Below are positions 16,647 through 25,749 of a stretch of 64,000 bases of DNA, piece after piece. The position numbers were made by a program, and so were the translations under genes. Origin of the DNA: JAEMQF01 sp031419715 (GTDB lineage: Bacteria > Pseudomonadota > Gammaproteobacteria > Burkholderiales > Burkholderiaceae_C); contig JANOLJ010000336.1 of NCBI GenBank assembly GCA_031419715.1, positions 1 to 64,000 of the forward strand, given 5' to 3'. The notes beneath the pieces were generated by a model. It saw nothing but the letters and a program-made list of their open reading frames with translations, had not been told where the DNA came from and did not search any database. Position 1 is the first letter of the stretch, and every line of letters begins with the position of its first letter.

Positions 16647-18113
16647 TCAACGGCGCTGCGCCGCCGCGTGCGACGTGTGTTCGATGCTGTGGCCGTGGTG
16701 GCGCAGCACCTGCGGCGCCACCGAACCCAGCCCCATGAAGATGGCGGCAGCGAACAGCCCGAGCAGGTTGGCCGGTATCGGCACGGCCTCGCCGAGCTGG
16801 GTCGCGCCGAGCCAGGTACCGACACCGAAGACGACGGAAGCGAGCGCACCCTGCGTCGTCGCGCGTTTCCAGTAGGCGCCCGCCAACAGTGGGACGAACG
16901 CGCCGACGAGTGTCACGTTGTAGGCGTTTTGCACCATCTCATACATCGTGCTCTTGCTGTTCAGGGCAAACAGCAAGGCGCCGCAGGTGAAGGTGACGAG
17001 CACGATGCGCAGTGTCAGCAAGAACTGCCGGTCGCCCATTTGCGGCACGAAGGGGCGCAACACGTTTTCAGTGAACAGGGCCGTGGGCGCGAGCAAGGCG
17101 CCGCTGGCGGTGGACAGAATCGCCGACAACAGCGCACCGAAGAACATGATCTGCACCCACAACGGCATCCTGCCGAGCACCAGATCGGGCAGGATGCGCT
17201 GGATCTGGCGCGGATCGTCAGAGGCGAACAGTTCCTTCAGCGACGGCTCGGCGACGAGCGCGGCGTAGCCGATGAAGATCGGCACGAAGGCGAAGCAAAA
17301 GTAGATCGCGGCGCCGATGAGAGTGCCACGCACCGCGGTCTTCTCGTTTTTCGCGCTGGTCATGCGCTGAAAAACGTCCTGTTGGGGAATCGAGCCGAAG
17401 GCAAAGGCAAAGAAAGCGCTGGCCAACGCCCAGTAGGCGGCGGCGTCCATGTCAGCCGGGAACATGGTGAACTTGCCTTCGGCGGCGGCCTGCTCTATTA
17501 CTTTGGACGCACCGCCAGCGAGGTCGCCCACGAACACCGCCACCAGAGTCAAACCGATGAGAATGATGACGGTCTGGAACAGGTCGGTGAACGCCACCGA
17601 CCACATGCCACCGAAGATCGTGTAGATGAGCACGATGCCCGCACCGAGCAAGATGGCGGTGTTGAAATCGACGGCCCCGCCCGTCAGAACGTGGATCACC
17701 AAGCCCAGCGCCGTCATCTGCGCCGACGTCCAGCCGAGGTAGCTGCCGACGATGGCCACACTGGTCAGCACTTCGATCGACTTGCCGTATCGATGTTTGT
17801 AGAAGTCGCCAATCGTCAGCAGGTTCATGCGGTAGAACAGTCGCGCGAACAACAGCGCGGCCAGCACCAGACAGACCGAGGCCCCGAACGGGTCGCCCGG
17901 GATGCCTTGCTAGCCATCCTTTGCAAACGTGGCCGACACGGCGAGCACGGTCTCGGCGCCGAACCAGGTCGCGAACACCGTTGCCACATTCATGTAAAGC
18001 GGCAGGCTGCGCCCGGCGACCAGGTAGTCCTTGGCGTTGTGGACGCGTCGCGCGGCAACCAGACCGATGGCGATGGTGAGGGCCATGTACAGAGCGACGA
18101 ACGTGATCAGCAT
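16647..18113 (-). pseudogene. Sodium:solute symporter, interrupted by an in-frame TAG
   Basis: The two parts lie in one frame: codons 1-67 (18113 to 17913) and the remainder (17909 to 16647), separated only by a TAG at 17910-17912. Together they make a 488-codon SSS-family permease of normal length. The first part gives TM1 and the DYLVAGR and ATWFGAETVLA segments; the second resumes with QGIPGDPFGAS and RMNLLTIGDFY, exactly where the family continues. A Leu TTG or Trp TGG codon would become TAG by one base change. No other damage is visible. It may be a recent nonsense mutation, a sequencing error or, less likely, a suppressed stop. An ATG at 17867 could restart translation but would lose TM1 and part of TM2. 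Confidence 0.85.
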
Positions 18114-18173
18114 GGTCGCAATCCTCGGTGGGTTCTGGGTTGAGGAAGGAAAAACGCGCGAAGTGTAGCGAGT

Positions 18174-19727
18174 TCAGAAGAGCCCGCGCCCCATGATGGC
18201 CAGCACGACGAGCGCCCCGAGCACCGCGCCGGCGACGAAGTAGAGCAACCCTTGCAGCAGCCGGTTCGTGTGTTGCTGCTCGGCGAGCAATTCGGCGAAC
18301 AATTGTTGGTGCTCGGCCTCGCGCGAGCGCAGCGCCTGGTGCACCAGCCTGGGCAGCTCGGGCAGGAGTTGCGCGTAGCGCGGCGCTTCGTGTTCCAGTC
18401 GTGCGAGCAGCCCGCGCCAGCCGACTTGCGCGCTCATCCAGCGCTCAAGGAACGGCTTGGCGGTGCTCCACAAATCAAGCTGCGGGTCGAGTTGCCGGCC
18501 CAGACCTTCCACATTGAGCAGGGTCTTTTGCAGCAATACCAGCTGCGGCTGGATTGCGACGTTGAATCGACGCGAGGTCTGGAACAGGCGCAACAGCACC
18601 TGACCGAGTGAAATGTCTTTCAACGGCCGGGCAAAGTGCGGCTCGCACACCGCGCGGATGGCACCTTCAAGCTCGTCAATGCGGGTGCCTGCCGGCACCC
18701 AGCCGCTTTCGACGTGCAGTTCAGCGACGCGTTTGTAGTCACGCCGGAAGAACGCGATGAAGTTGTAGGCGAGGTACTGTTTGTCGGATTCGGTGAGGGT
18801 GCCCACGATGCCGAAATCGAGCGCGATGTAGCGCCCGAATGTCGCCGGCTCGACACTGACCTGAATGTTGCCCGGGTGCATGTCGGCATGAAAGAAGCCG
18901 TCGCGAAACACCTGCGTGAAGAAGATCGTCACGCCGTCGCGCGCGAGCTTGGGAATGTCTACTCCCGCGTCGATGAGGCGCAGCTTCTGGCTGATCGGAA
19001 TGCCGTTCATGCGCTGCATCACGATCACGTCGCGCGTGCACAGCTCCCACACCATCTCCGGCACGAGCACGAGGTTCAGACCCTGCATGTTGCGACGCAA
19101 GTGCGAGGCGTTGGCGGCCTCGCGCACCAGGTCGAGTTCGTCGTGCAAATAGTTGTCAAACTCGGCCACCACTTCGCGCGGCTTGAGGCGGCGCCCATCC
19201 GCCGACAACCGCTCGATCCAGAGCGCGAGCGTGCGCATCAGGGCCAAGTCGGCTTCGATGGCCTCCAGCATGCCCGGGCGCAACACCTTGACCGCGACTT
19301 CACGTCCGTCCTTGAGCGCCGCGAAGTGCACCTGGGCGATCGATGCGCTGGCCACCGCATCGACATCGAAGCGCGCGAATATGTCATCGATGCGCCGGCC
19401 GAACGCGCGCTCGACGATGGCGCGCGACACGTCGGCGGGAAACGGTGGCACCTGATCCTGAAGTTGCGCCAATTCGTCGGCGTAGTCGTCAGGCAACAAG
19501 TCGCGGCGCGTCGACAACACCTGACCGAACTTGACGAAGATTGGGCCGAGCCGCACCAAGCCTTCGCGCAAGCGCACACCCCGTGGTGCGTCCAGGCGTC
19601 GGCCGAGTGTCATCAAGCGCACCAGCAGGCGTACCCACGGCTGGCGAAAGCTGGAAAGGGCCAGCTCATCCAGCCCGTAGCGCAGCACTGTCAGAAGAAT
19701 TTGAATGAGCCGCAGGACTCGCCTCAT
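18174..19727 (-). CDS. ubiB: Ubiquinone biosynthesis protein UbiB
   Basis: A 517-residue atypical ABC1/ADCK kinase-like ATPase needed for ubiquinone synthesis. The KxGQ motif is seen in FVKFGQVLSTR (about residues 65-75), the nucleotide-binding Lys in VAVKVLRPG, and the catalytic-loop equivalent in FHADMHPGN. Two hydrophobic segments at the C-terminus (about 487-515) anchor it in the inner membrane. The start overlaps the ubiJ stop (ATGA), so UbiJ and UbiB are made together. Confidence 0.95.
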   Translation of the reverse strand: MRRVLRLIQILLTVLRYGLDELALSSFRQPWVRLLVRLMTLGRRLDAPRGVRLREGLVRLGPIFVKFGQVLSTRRDLLPDDYADELAQLQDQVPPFPADVSRAIVERAFGRRIDDIFARFDVDAVASASIAQVHFAALKDGREVAVKVLRPGMLEAIEADLALMRTLALWIERLSADGRRLKPREVVAEFDNYLHDELDLVREAANASHLRRNMQGLNLVLVPEMVWELCTRDVIVMQRMNGIPISQKLRLIDAGVDIPKLARDGVTIFFTQVFRDGFFHADMHPGNIQVSVEPATFGRYIALDFGIVGTLTESDKQYLAYNFIAFFRRDYKRVAELHVESGWVPAGTRIDELEGAIRAVCEPHFARPLKDISLGQVLLRLFQTSRRFNVAIQPQLVLLQKTLLNVEGLGRQLDPQLDLWSTAKPFLERWMSAQVGWRGLLARLEHEAPRYAQLLPELPRLVHQALRSREAEHQQLFAELLAEQQHTNRLLQGLLYFVAGAVLGALVVLAIMGRGLF

Positions 19728-20257
19728 GGCTCGTGTTGCCCGGGGCCGCCGCGGCCCAGGCCGGCCAAAGTTCCGGCCGCGGCACGCACTGCGCCGGCAA
19801 TCGCGCGCCCAAGCGCGCCGAACTGGTGCGCCAGGGCGGGCCCGACCAGGGCTTCCAGGTCGTCTTCGATGTCCCAGCGCAGGTTGTCGAACAGCCAGTT
19901 CACATCGCTCGCCAGCGCCGCGTCGCCCGCCACGTCAATGCGCGGGCGTTCGCCTGCCAGGGCCCGCAACGCGAGTTTCGCCGGATCGGAGGCGTCAATA
20001 TCGATGCGCAATGCGATCGGGTTGGGCTCAGCCCCGTCGCATTGCTCCAGCAGCCCGGCCGGGGTGATTCGCCACACGGCGGAGGGCAACGCGGGCAGCA
20101 GGCTCGGCCAACCCGCGGCCTGCACCGCAATACAACGTCCGTGATGGCCACGCAGGCGTTGCATGGCGGTGGCTTCACTGGACAGCACATGGTTCAAGAG
20201 CAGCGTGGCGCGCTCGACCGCGGCCGTGGCGGCGAGCGTCTGAAAGGCGTGAAACAT
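19724..20257 (-). CDS. ubiJ: Ubiquinone biosynthesis accessory factor UbiJ (SCP2 domain)
   Basis: A 177-residue protein with an SCP2 lipid-binding domain, thought to present the ubiquinone intermediate to the Ubi enzymes. It begins MFHAFQTLAATAAVERATLL, the family start; the frame upstream to 20302 lacks a better start. A C-terminal Gly- and Ala-rich helix follows. The usual upstream partner ubiE is absent: 140 bases upstream the opposite-strand exopolysaccharide genes begin. Confidence 0.85.
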   Translation of the reverse strand: MFHAFQTLAATAAVERATLLLNHVLSSEATAMQRLRGHHGRCIAVQAAGWPSLLPALPSAVWRITPAGLLEQCDGAEPNPIALRIDIDASDPAKLALRALAGERPRIDVAGDAALASDVNWLFDNLRWDIEDDLEALVGPALAHQFGALGRAIAGAVRAAAGTLAGLGRGGPGQHEP

Positions 20258-20396
20258 GCACGGATTGTAGGGACGTGATCGCCCGCTCTCCCCCGGTTTC
20301 AAGGCCAGTTGCGGAAGGGCTTGGTACAGAATTCCGAGTCACCGGGCCGCCACATCGCGCTTCACAGTCAACTTGGGAAGAGAGTTACCGTCAACA

Positions 20397-21797
20397 ATGT
20401 TCGAACCGCGCACCCGCAAACGGAATTTCTTTCAGGCTCCGCAGTCCGTCACTTCACTCGTCGCGGCGTTTCTGGAACCGAGCATCACCGTCCTCACGTT
20501 TCTCGGCGCGATGTTGGCGTTCGACGAGCCGCTGGACCGCGCCGCCCTGACCCTGTGCCTGCTGGTGTTCGCGCTCACGTTCCCGGGGCCGAACCGGTTT
20601 CGCGACACGCCGATGGCCAGCGCCGTGGATGTGCTGAGCAGTTGGGTCATGCTTGCGGCAATCCTGTTGCTGTGCGGGTACGCGACGCGCAGCCTGCACT
20701 ATTTCGAGTCGAAGATGCTGATCGCCTGGCTGACGTTCACACCCGTTCTACAGTGGCTGGCAGCGCTGGCCGGCAAGGCAGTTGTGTCGACTTTGGCTGC
20801 CAGAGCCTCAGCGCGCCGATTGGCGGTGGTGGTCGGCGCGGGCAGTTTGGGCGTCAAGGTCGCCAAAGCCCTTGGCCCGGGCCACGGCAAGGACTCGGGG
20901 GTCGATTTCGTCGGCTTTTTCGACGACCGCGCCGACAACCGCGTGCATAGCGAAGCCTTGCCGAATCGGCTCGGCGGATTGCTGGACGTGGGAGCCTTCG
21001 TTTCCGCCCAGGGTGTGCACGAGGTCTACATCACCTTGCCGCTGGGCTCGCAGCCGCGCATCGTCGAATTGCTGGAACGCGTGCAAGGTACGACCGCGTC
21101 GCTGTACTTCGTGCCCGACGTCTTCGGCATCAGCATCATCCAGGGTCGCCTTCAAGACATGAACGGCGTGCCCGTCGTAGGCATCTGCGAGACACCATTC
21201 ACCGGCACGAACGAGCTGGTGAAACGTGCCAGCGACGTGTTGTTGTCCTGCCTGATCCTCGTGGTCGTTTCACCCTTGATGCTGCTGGTGGCATTGGGCG
21301 TGAAGCTCAGCTCGCCGGGGCCGGTGCTGTTTGTCCAACGCCGCAACGGCCTGGATGGCGGCGAGATCATCGTCTACAAGTTTCGCTCGATGACGTCGCA
21401 GGACAACGGTGCCGACGTGCCGCAGGCCACGCGCGGCGATTCGCGCATCACGCCTTTCGGCGCATTCATTCGCCGGACCTCGCTCGACGAACTGCCGCAA
21501 TTCTTCAATGTGCTGCAAGGCAGCATGAGCATTGTCGGCCCGAGGCCGCATGCCGTCGCCCACAATGAACTGTACCGTCAGGTGATCAAGGCCTACATGG
21601 TGCGGCACAAGGTCAAGCCGGGCATCACCGGCTGGGCACAGGTCAATGGGCTGCGCGGCGAAACGGATACGATCGAGAAGATGCAGTCGCGCGTCGAGTA
21701 CGACCTTGAATACCTTCGCAATTGGACGCTGCGGCTGGATCTGCAAATCATCGCGCGCAGCGTGCGGTTTCTGTTCTTCGACAAGCGCGCATACTGA
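20397..21797 (+). CDS. Polyprenyl-phosphate sugar-1-phosphate transferase (WcaJ type)
   Basis: A 466-residue membrane enzyme starting exopolysaccharide repeat units by moving a sugar-1-phosphate, probably glucose or galactose, from UDP-sugar to undecaprenyl phosphate. The N-terminal part has four to five membrane spans, the middle a Rossmann-like GAGSLGVKVA segment (about 149-158), and the C-terminal third the bacterial sugar transferase domain with YKFRSM, TSLDELPQ and GPRPHA. The ATG at 20397 is used; a TTG at 20373 would add eight residues. It opens a four-gene cluster with a beta-barrel protein, galE and manC. Confidence 0.9.
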   Translation: MFEPRTRKRNFFQAPQSVTSLVAAFLEPSITVLTFLGAMLAFDEPLDRAALTLCLLVFALTFPGPNRFRDTPMASAVDVLSSWVMLAAILLLCGYATRSLHYFESKMLIAWLTFTPVLQWLAALAGKAVVSTLAARASARRLAVVVGAGSLGVKVAKALGPGHGKDSGVDFVGFFDDRADNRVHSEALPNRLGGLLDVGAFVSAQGVHEVYITLPLGSQPRIVELLERVQGTTASLYFVPDVFGISIIQGRLQDMNGVPVVGICETPFTGTNELVKRASDVLLSCLILVVVSPLMLLVALGVKLSSPGPVLFVQRRNGLDGGEIIVYKFRSMTSQDNGADVPQATRGDSRITPFGAFIRRTSLDELPQFFNVLQGSMSIVGPRPHAVAHNELYRQVIKAYMVRHKVKPGITGWAQVNGLRGETDTIEKMQSRVEYDLEYLRNWTLRLDLQIIARSVRFLFFDKRAY

Positions 21798-21805
21798 AAG
21801 TCGGC

Positions 21806-21847
21806 GCACCGCCAGCACCGCCAGCACCGCCAGCACCGCCAGCACCT
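21806..21847. repeat. 9-bp tandem repeat upstream of the beta-barrel gene
   Basis: Four perfect copies of GCACCGCCA (21806-21841) and a partial fifth (GCACCT) fill most of the space between two exopolysaccharide genes. They end three bases before the ribosome-binding site (GGAG 21850-21853) of the next gene. Copy-number change would alter the spacing between the genes but not the ribosome-binding site itself. Confidence 0.85.
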
Positions 21848-21861
21848 CCGGAGAATTCTTC

Positions 21862-23097
21862 ATGCAGAGATTTCCCCTGCGAAGGCCTCGCCAAGCCGTG
21901 GCAACTTTGGTCATCGCCTCGCTGCTGGGTTTCGTTTGCGAGAGCACACGCGCCGAAGCCGATCCGTACTACTTGGGTGTGAGCCAGTCGCTGGGCCACA
22001 ACTCGAACGTCTTCCGCACAGTCGCCAACGAGGTGCCCGATAAATTCGCGGTGACCAGCCTGAACCTGGGCTTTGACCAGCCGATCGGCAGGCAACGGGT
22101 TTTCGCCAATACCTCGATCCGCGCGACGCGATACGAAGACATCCGCACCCTCGACAACACCGGTTACGGCGTGAATGCCGGACTGGACTGGTCAACGATC
22201 GGGCGCTTGTCGGGCAACCTGGGTGTGTCATCGAACCAGGCCCTCGCCAACTACGCTGCTTCGGGCGACCAGATGCAAATCACGAAGCGCAACCTGGAGA
22301 CAAGCAGCCAGGCGAACCTGCGCGCCCAGCTAGGCGTGGCCTCGCTCCTGGCGCTGAACGCCGCGTTGTCGCACAGCGAAATCTCCTATACGGCGCCGGA
22401 GTACCAGACGTCGGAAGTGCGGCAGAACGTCGGGTCGATCGGCTTCACCTACAGGCCGAGCGGACTGTTGACCTTAGGCGGCTCATACCGTGCGACGCGC
22501 GGCGAGTACCCGAATGTTGTCGTCCCGAGCACTGGCAAGAAAGAGAGTTTCGATCGCAACGACGTCGACTTCACATCGATCTGGGTCGCCAGCGGCTTGA
22601 GCACGCTCAACGCGCGCCTGAGCTACGGGCGCTCCGTGTTCGAGGGACAAACCTTGCGCAATGTCAAGGGCGCCACAGGATCCCTGGGTTGGGACTGGAA
22701 GGCGACCGGCAAGCTCGCATTCAACACATTGCTCAGCCGTGACTCCGGAACCGAAACCGCCTTGTTCGCGCTGGCGAACAACCTGGGCAGCGCCGTGGGT
22801 GACAACAGCGTGCAGACGAATGCCTTCGGTTTCGGCGGAACCTACGAGGCGAGTGCGAAGATTCGGGCGACCCTCGGCACCCGATACGCGCGGCGCGAAG
22901 TCCTCAGTGGCAGCGTCCTCGGTCGTGACAGCAGTTCCAGCGTCGCGCTGGGCGTAAGCTACGCAGCCTCACGCAGTTGGCTGCTGGGCTGCAATGCCTC
23001 GCGCGACGACAGCAAACCGTTGAACAACATGGCGACGGTCTCGACCCGCTACAGTGCCACTCAAGCAAGCTGCAACGTTCAGTTCACGATCCGATGA
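21862..23097 (+). CDS. Outer-membrane beta-barrel protein, EpsL-like
   Basis: A 411-residue exported protein. A signal peptide (about residues 1-31, ending TRA) is followed by alternating polar and hydrophobic strands with frequent Tyr, Gly and Ser, typical of a 14-18-strand outer-membrane barrel. It resembles the EpsL group found in methanolan-type and exosortase-linked polysaccharide loci; I recognise the style, not a diagnostic motif. The C-terminus ends in Phe-Thr-Ile-Arg rather than a terminal aromatic residue. GGAG precedes the ATG. Its stop overlaps the galE start (ATGA). A role in polymer export is inferred from context. Confidence 0.65.
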   Translation: MQRFPLRRPRQAVATLVIASLLGFVCESTRAEADPYYLGVSQSLGHNSNVFRTVANEVPDKFAVTSLNLGFDQPIGRQRVFANTSIRATRYEDIRTLDNTGYGVNAGLDWSTIGRLSGNLGVSSNQALANYAASGDQMQITKRNLETSSQANLRAQLGVASLLALNAALSHSEISYTAPEYQTSEVRQNVGSIGFTYRPSGLLTLGGSYRATRGEYPNVVVPSTGKKESFDRNDVDFTSIWVASGLSTLNARLSYGRSVFEGQTLRNVKGATGSLGWDWKATGKLAFNTLLSRDSGTETALFALANNLGSAVGDNSVQTNAFGFGGTYEASAKIRATLGTRYARREVLSGSVLGRDSSSSVALGVSYAASRSWLLGCNASRDDSKPLNNMATVSTRYSATQASCNVQFTIR

Positions 23098-24116
23098 CCC
23101 GACCCACGATTCTTCTGACCGGTGCGGCCGGCTATATCGGCTCGCACACTTGGTTGGCGCTGCAAGCGGCGGGCTTTGACGTCATCGGCATCGACAACTT
23201 CAGCAACAGCTCGCCCCAAGTTCTGGATCGCCTCGCTCGCATCGCGTCGTTCAAGCCTGAATTTGTGCAGGCCGACGTTTGCGATGCTGGCGCATTGGAC
23301 GCCGTCTTCGAGCAGCGCGACATTGCCGCGGTGGTGCACTTCGCTGCACACAAGGCAGTCGGGGAGAGCGCGGCCAAACCTTTGGCCTACTACGCGAACA
23401 ATCTCGGCAGCCTGCTCACCTTGTGCCAGACCATGCAGCGCCGCGGTTGCAAGACTTTGGTGTTCAGCTCGAGCGCCACCGTCTATGGCAAACCCGAAAA
23501 ACTGCCCATCCGAGAAGACGCCGCGCTGTCATCGACCAACCCCTACGGCGCCACGAAACTGATGGGCGAAAACATCCTGCGTGACTTGCAGCAGGCCGAT
23601 CCCGCCTGGGCGATTGCGTTGTTGCGCTATTTCAATCCGGCAGGCGCCCACGAGAGTGGCCTGATCGGCGAAGACCCGCGTGACACCCCCAACAACCTGA
23701 TGCCCTATGTCAGTCAGGTTGCCGCGGGCAAGCGAGCGCGCTTGCAGGTTTTCGGCGATGACTACGACACGCCTGACGGCACCGGCGTGCGCGACTACAT
23801 CCACGTGCTCGACCTCGCCGAAGGTCACGTGGCCGCTTTGCGCCATCTGCTCGACACGAAGCGTTCGATCACGGCGAATCTGGGCACGGGCCGTGGCTAC
23901 AGCGTACTGGAGCTTGTTCGCGCCTTCGAGCGCGCGAGCGGGCGCATCGTGCCCTTTGACATCGTGGCGCGTCGCCCCGGCGACATCGACGCGTGTTACG
24001 CTGATCCGTCGTTGGCTCGGCAGGTTCTGGGCTGGCAAGGGCAGCGCGATCTGGACGCGATGTGCGTCGATGCTTGGCGCTGGCAGCGCTTGAACCCCGA
24101 CGGCATGGCCGGCTGA
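23094..24116 (+). CDS. galE: UDP-glucose 4-epimerase
   Basis: A 340-residue short-chain dehydrogenase-type epimerase interconverting UDP-glucose and UDP-galactose. The NAD loop is GAAGYIG (residues 10-16), the catalytic pair is Y151/K155 (YGATK), and FSSSATVYG and RYFNPAGAH are both present. Its ATG overlaps the stop of the beta-barrel gene. It likely supplies UDP-galactose for the neighbouring polysaccharide genes. Confidence 0.94.
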   Translation: MTRPTILLTGAAGYIGSHTWLALQAAGFDVIGIDNFSNSSPQVLDRLARIASFKPEFVQADVCDAGALDAVFEQRDIAAVVHFAAHKAVGESAAKPLAYYANNLGSLLTLCQTMQRRGCKTLVFSSSATVYGKPEKLPIREDAALSSTNPYGATKLMGENILRDLQQADPAWAIALLRYFNPAGAHESGLIGEDPRDTPNNLMPYVSQVAAGKRARLQVFGDDYDTPDGTGVRDYIHVLDLAEGHVAALRHLLDTKRSITANLGTGRGYSVLELVRAFERASGRIVPFDIVARRPGDIDACYADPSLARQVLGWQGQRDLDAMCVDAWRWQRLNPDGMAG

Positions 24117-24179
24117 AGGTGTGCCTTGCACCAGTGGGCGCTTTGACAAACTCGCCGGAACGGCATTCAGGAGCAACGA

Positions 24180-25649
24180 TTGGCAGGCATTGAAGTGCGC
24201 CCCGTCATCATGGCCGGCGGCAGCGGGACGCGGTTGTGGCCCTTGTCGCGCGCCCAGCATCCCAAGCAATTTCTGGTCTTGCACGGCGACCGAAGCCTGT
24301 TTCAACAAGCCGCCCGCCGCGTCGCAGGTTTGCGCGGGGCTGACCTGAATGTCGGCGCGCCCAGCATTGTGTGCAACGAAGAACATCGCTTCCTGGTACT
24401 CGATCAGTTTCGCGAACTCGATCTTCCCGCGGCCACCCTGTTGCTCGAACCGTCCGGGCGCAATACCGCACCGGCGATGACCTTGGCCGCGCTGCATGCG
24501 ATTGAAGGTGGCGCGGACCCGGTACTCGCGGTCACTCCGGCGGACCAGACGGTGATCGATGAGGCGGCCTTCGCCGTCGCATTGCAGCGCGCGGTACGCG
24601 CAGCGCACAGCGGAGCCATCGTGACGCTGGGTGTTGTTCCCGATCGCCCGGAAACCGGCTTCGGCTACATCCGCTGCGCACCAGCACCTGCGGACGCGCA
24701 GGCGGCATTGGCCGTCGAACAATTTGTTGAAAAGCCCGATCTCGCCACGGCGCAGCGCTACATCGACGCGGGGGGCTACTTCTGGAACAGCGGAATGTTC
24801 GTTGTGCGCGCCTCGGTGTGGCTGGCAGCAATCGAGACCTTCCGCGCCGACATCTTCGCCGCGACACGCGCCGCCTGGGGGGCGCGCAGCATCGATGCGA
24901 GCTTCATCCGGCCGGGTCGCGCGGAGTTCGCAACCATTCCCTCGGAGTCGGTCGATTACGCGGTGATGGAGCGTGCCACATCGATAGGTGTCGCGTCACC
25001 ACGCTTTGCGGTGCAAATGGTGCCATTGCAGGCCGGATGGTCCGACCTGGGCGCCTGGGACGCCGTATGGCAGGTCAGCGAGAAAGACGCCGCCGGGAAC
25101 GCCAGCCGCGGCGACACCTTGCTCCAGGACTGTCGAGGCACGCTCGTGCATGCGACGACGCGCCTGGTCGGCACGGTCGGCCTGGACAATGTGATCGTCG
25201 TTGAAACATCGGATGCAGTGCTCGTCGCCGATCGCAGCCGCAGCCAGGACGTGAAGCACATCGTCGGCCAGTTGCAGGCGGCCAAGCGCAGCGAACATGT
25301 GCTGCCGCGCCAGGTGCACAGGCCGTGGGGCTGGTACGACAGCGTGGACGAAGGCCCGCGCTTCAAGGTCAAGCGCATCATGGTCAAGCCAGGCGCATCA
25401 CTGAGTCTGCAGATGCACCATCACCGAGCCGAGCATTGGATTGTCGTCAAAGGCACGGCAGAAGTGACGGTCGGCGAACGCGTGATTTTGCTCAGCGAGA
25501 ACGAAAGCACCTTCATTCCGCTGGGCCAGAAGCACCGCTTGGCCAATCCCGGCAAGGTGCCGCTGGAGATCATCGAAGTGCAGTCGGGGAGCTATCTCGG
25601 TGAGGACGACATCGTTCGTTTTGAAGACACCTACGGTCGGGTGATCTGA
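24180..25649 (+). CDS. manC: Mannose-1-phosphate guanylyltransferase / mannose-6-phosphate isomerase
   Basis: A 489-residue bifunctional type II PMI/GMP enzyme making GDP-mannose. The N-terminal nucleotidyltransferase has GGSGTRLWPLSR and FVEKPD; the C-terminal cupin isomerase domain (about 375-480) has RPWGWY and the metal-binding MHHHRAEHW. Translation starts at TTG 24180: AGGAG at 24169-24173 is six bases upstream and no ATG fits. It closes the exopolysaccharide cluster and converges on secA. Confidence 0.93.
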   Translation: MAGIEVRPVIMAGGSGTRLWPLSRAQHPKQFLVLHGDRSLFQQAARRVAGLRGADLNVGAPSIVCNEEHRFLVLDQFRELDLPAATLLLEPSGRNTAPAMTLAALHAIEGGADPVLAVTPADQTVIDEAAFAVALQRAVRAAHSGAIVTLGVVPDRPETGFGYIRCAPAPADAQAALAVEQFVEKPDLATAQRYIDAGGYFWNSGMFVVRASVWLAAIETFRADIFAATRAAWGARSIDASFIRPGRAEFATIPSESVDYAVMERATSIGVASPRFAVQMVPLQAGWSDLGAWDAVWQVSEKDAAGNASRGDTLLQDCRGTLVHATTRLVGTVGLDNVIVVETSDAVLVADRSRSQDVKHIVGQLQAAKRSEHVLPRQVHRPWGWYDSVDEGPRFKVKRIMVKPGASLSLQMHHHRAEHWIVVKGTAEVTVGERVILLSENESTFIPLGQKHRLANPGKVPLEIIEVQSGSYLGEDDIVRFEDTYGRVI

Positions 25650-25749
25650 ACCTCGCGGGCAGCAGAATCTACGTTGCTGGCCCCGATCGGATCGCCGCCA
25701 CGGCCGAACGCTTGGGCGCGTTGAACGGGTGCCCTAGCGCCCCGCGATC

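Noticed and set aside
17910..17912. Recoding of the symporter stop as selenocysteine or another amino acid
   Set aside because: Selenocysteine uses TGA, not TAG, and no suppressor element is visible. A nonsense change or error is simpler.
16617..18143. Long plus-strand frame (508 codons) opposite the broken symporter
   Set aside because: The minus strand carries clear SSS-family sequence; the plus frame is a composition artefact.
20397..25649. Biosynthetic or defence island
   Set aside because: Only common polysaccharide genes are present; no integrase, tRNA boundary, transposase or defence domain was found.
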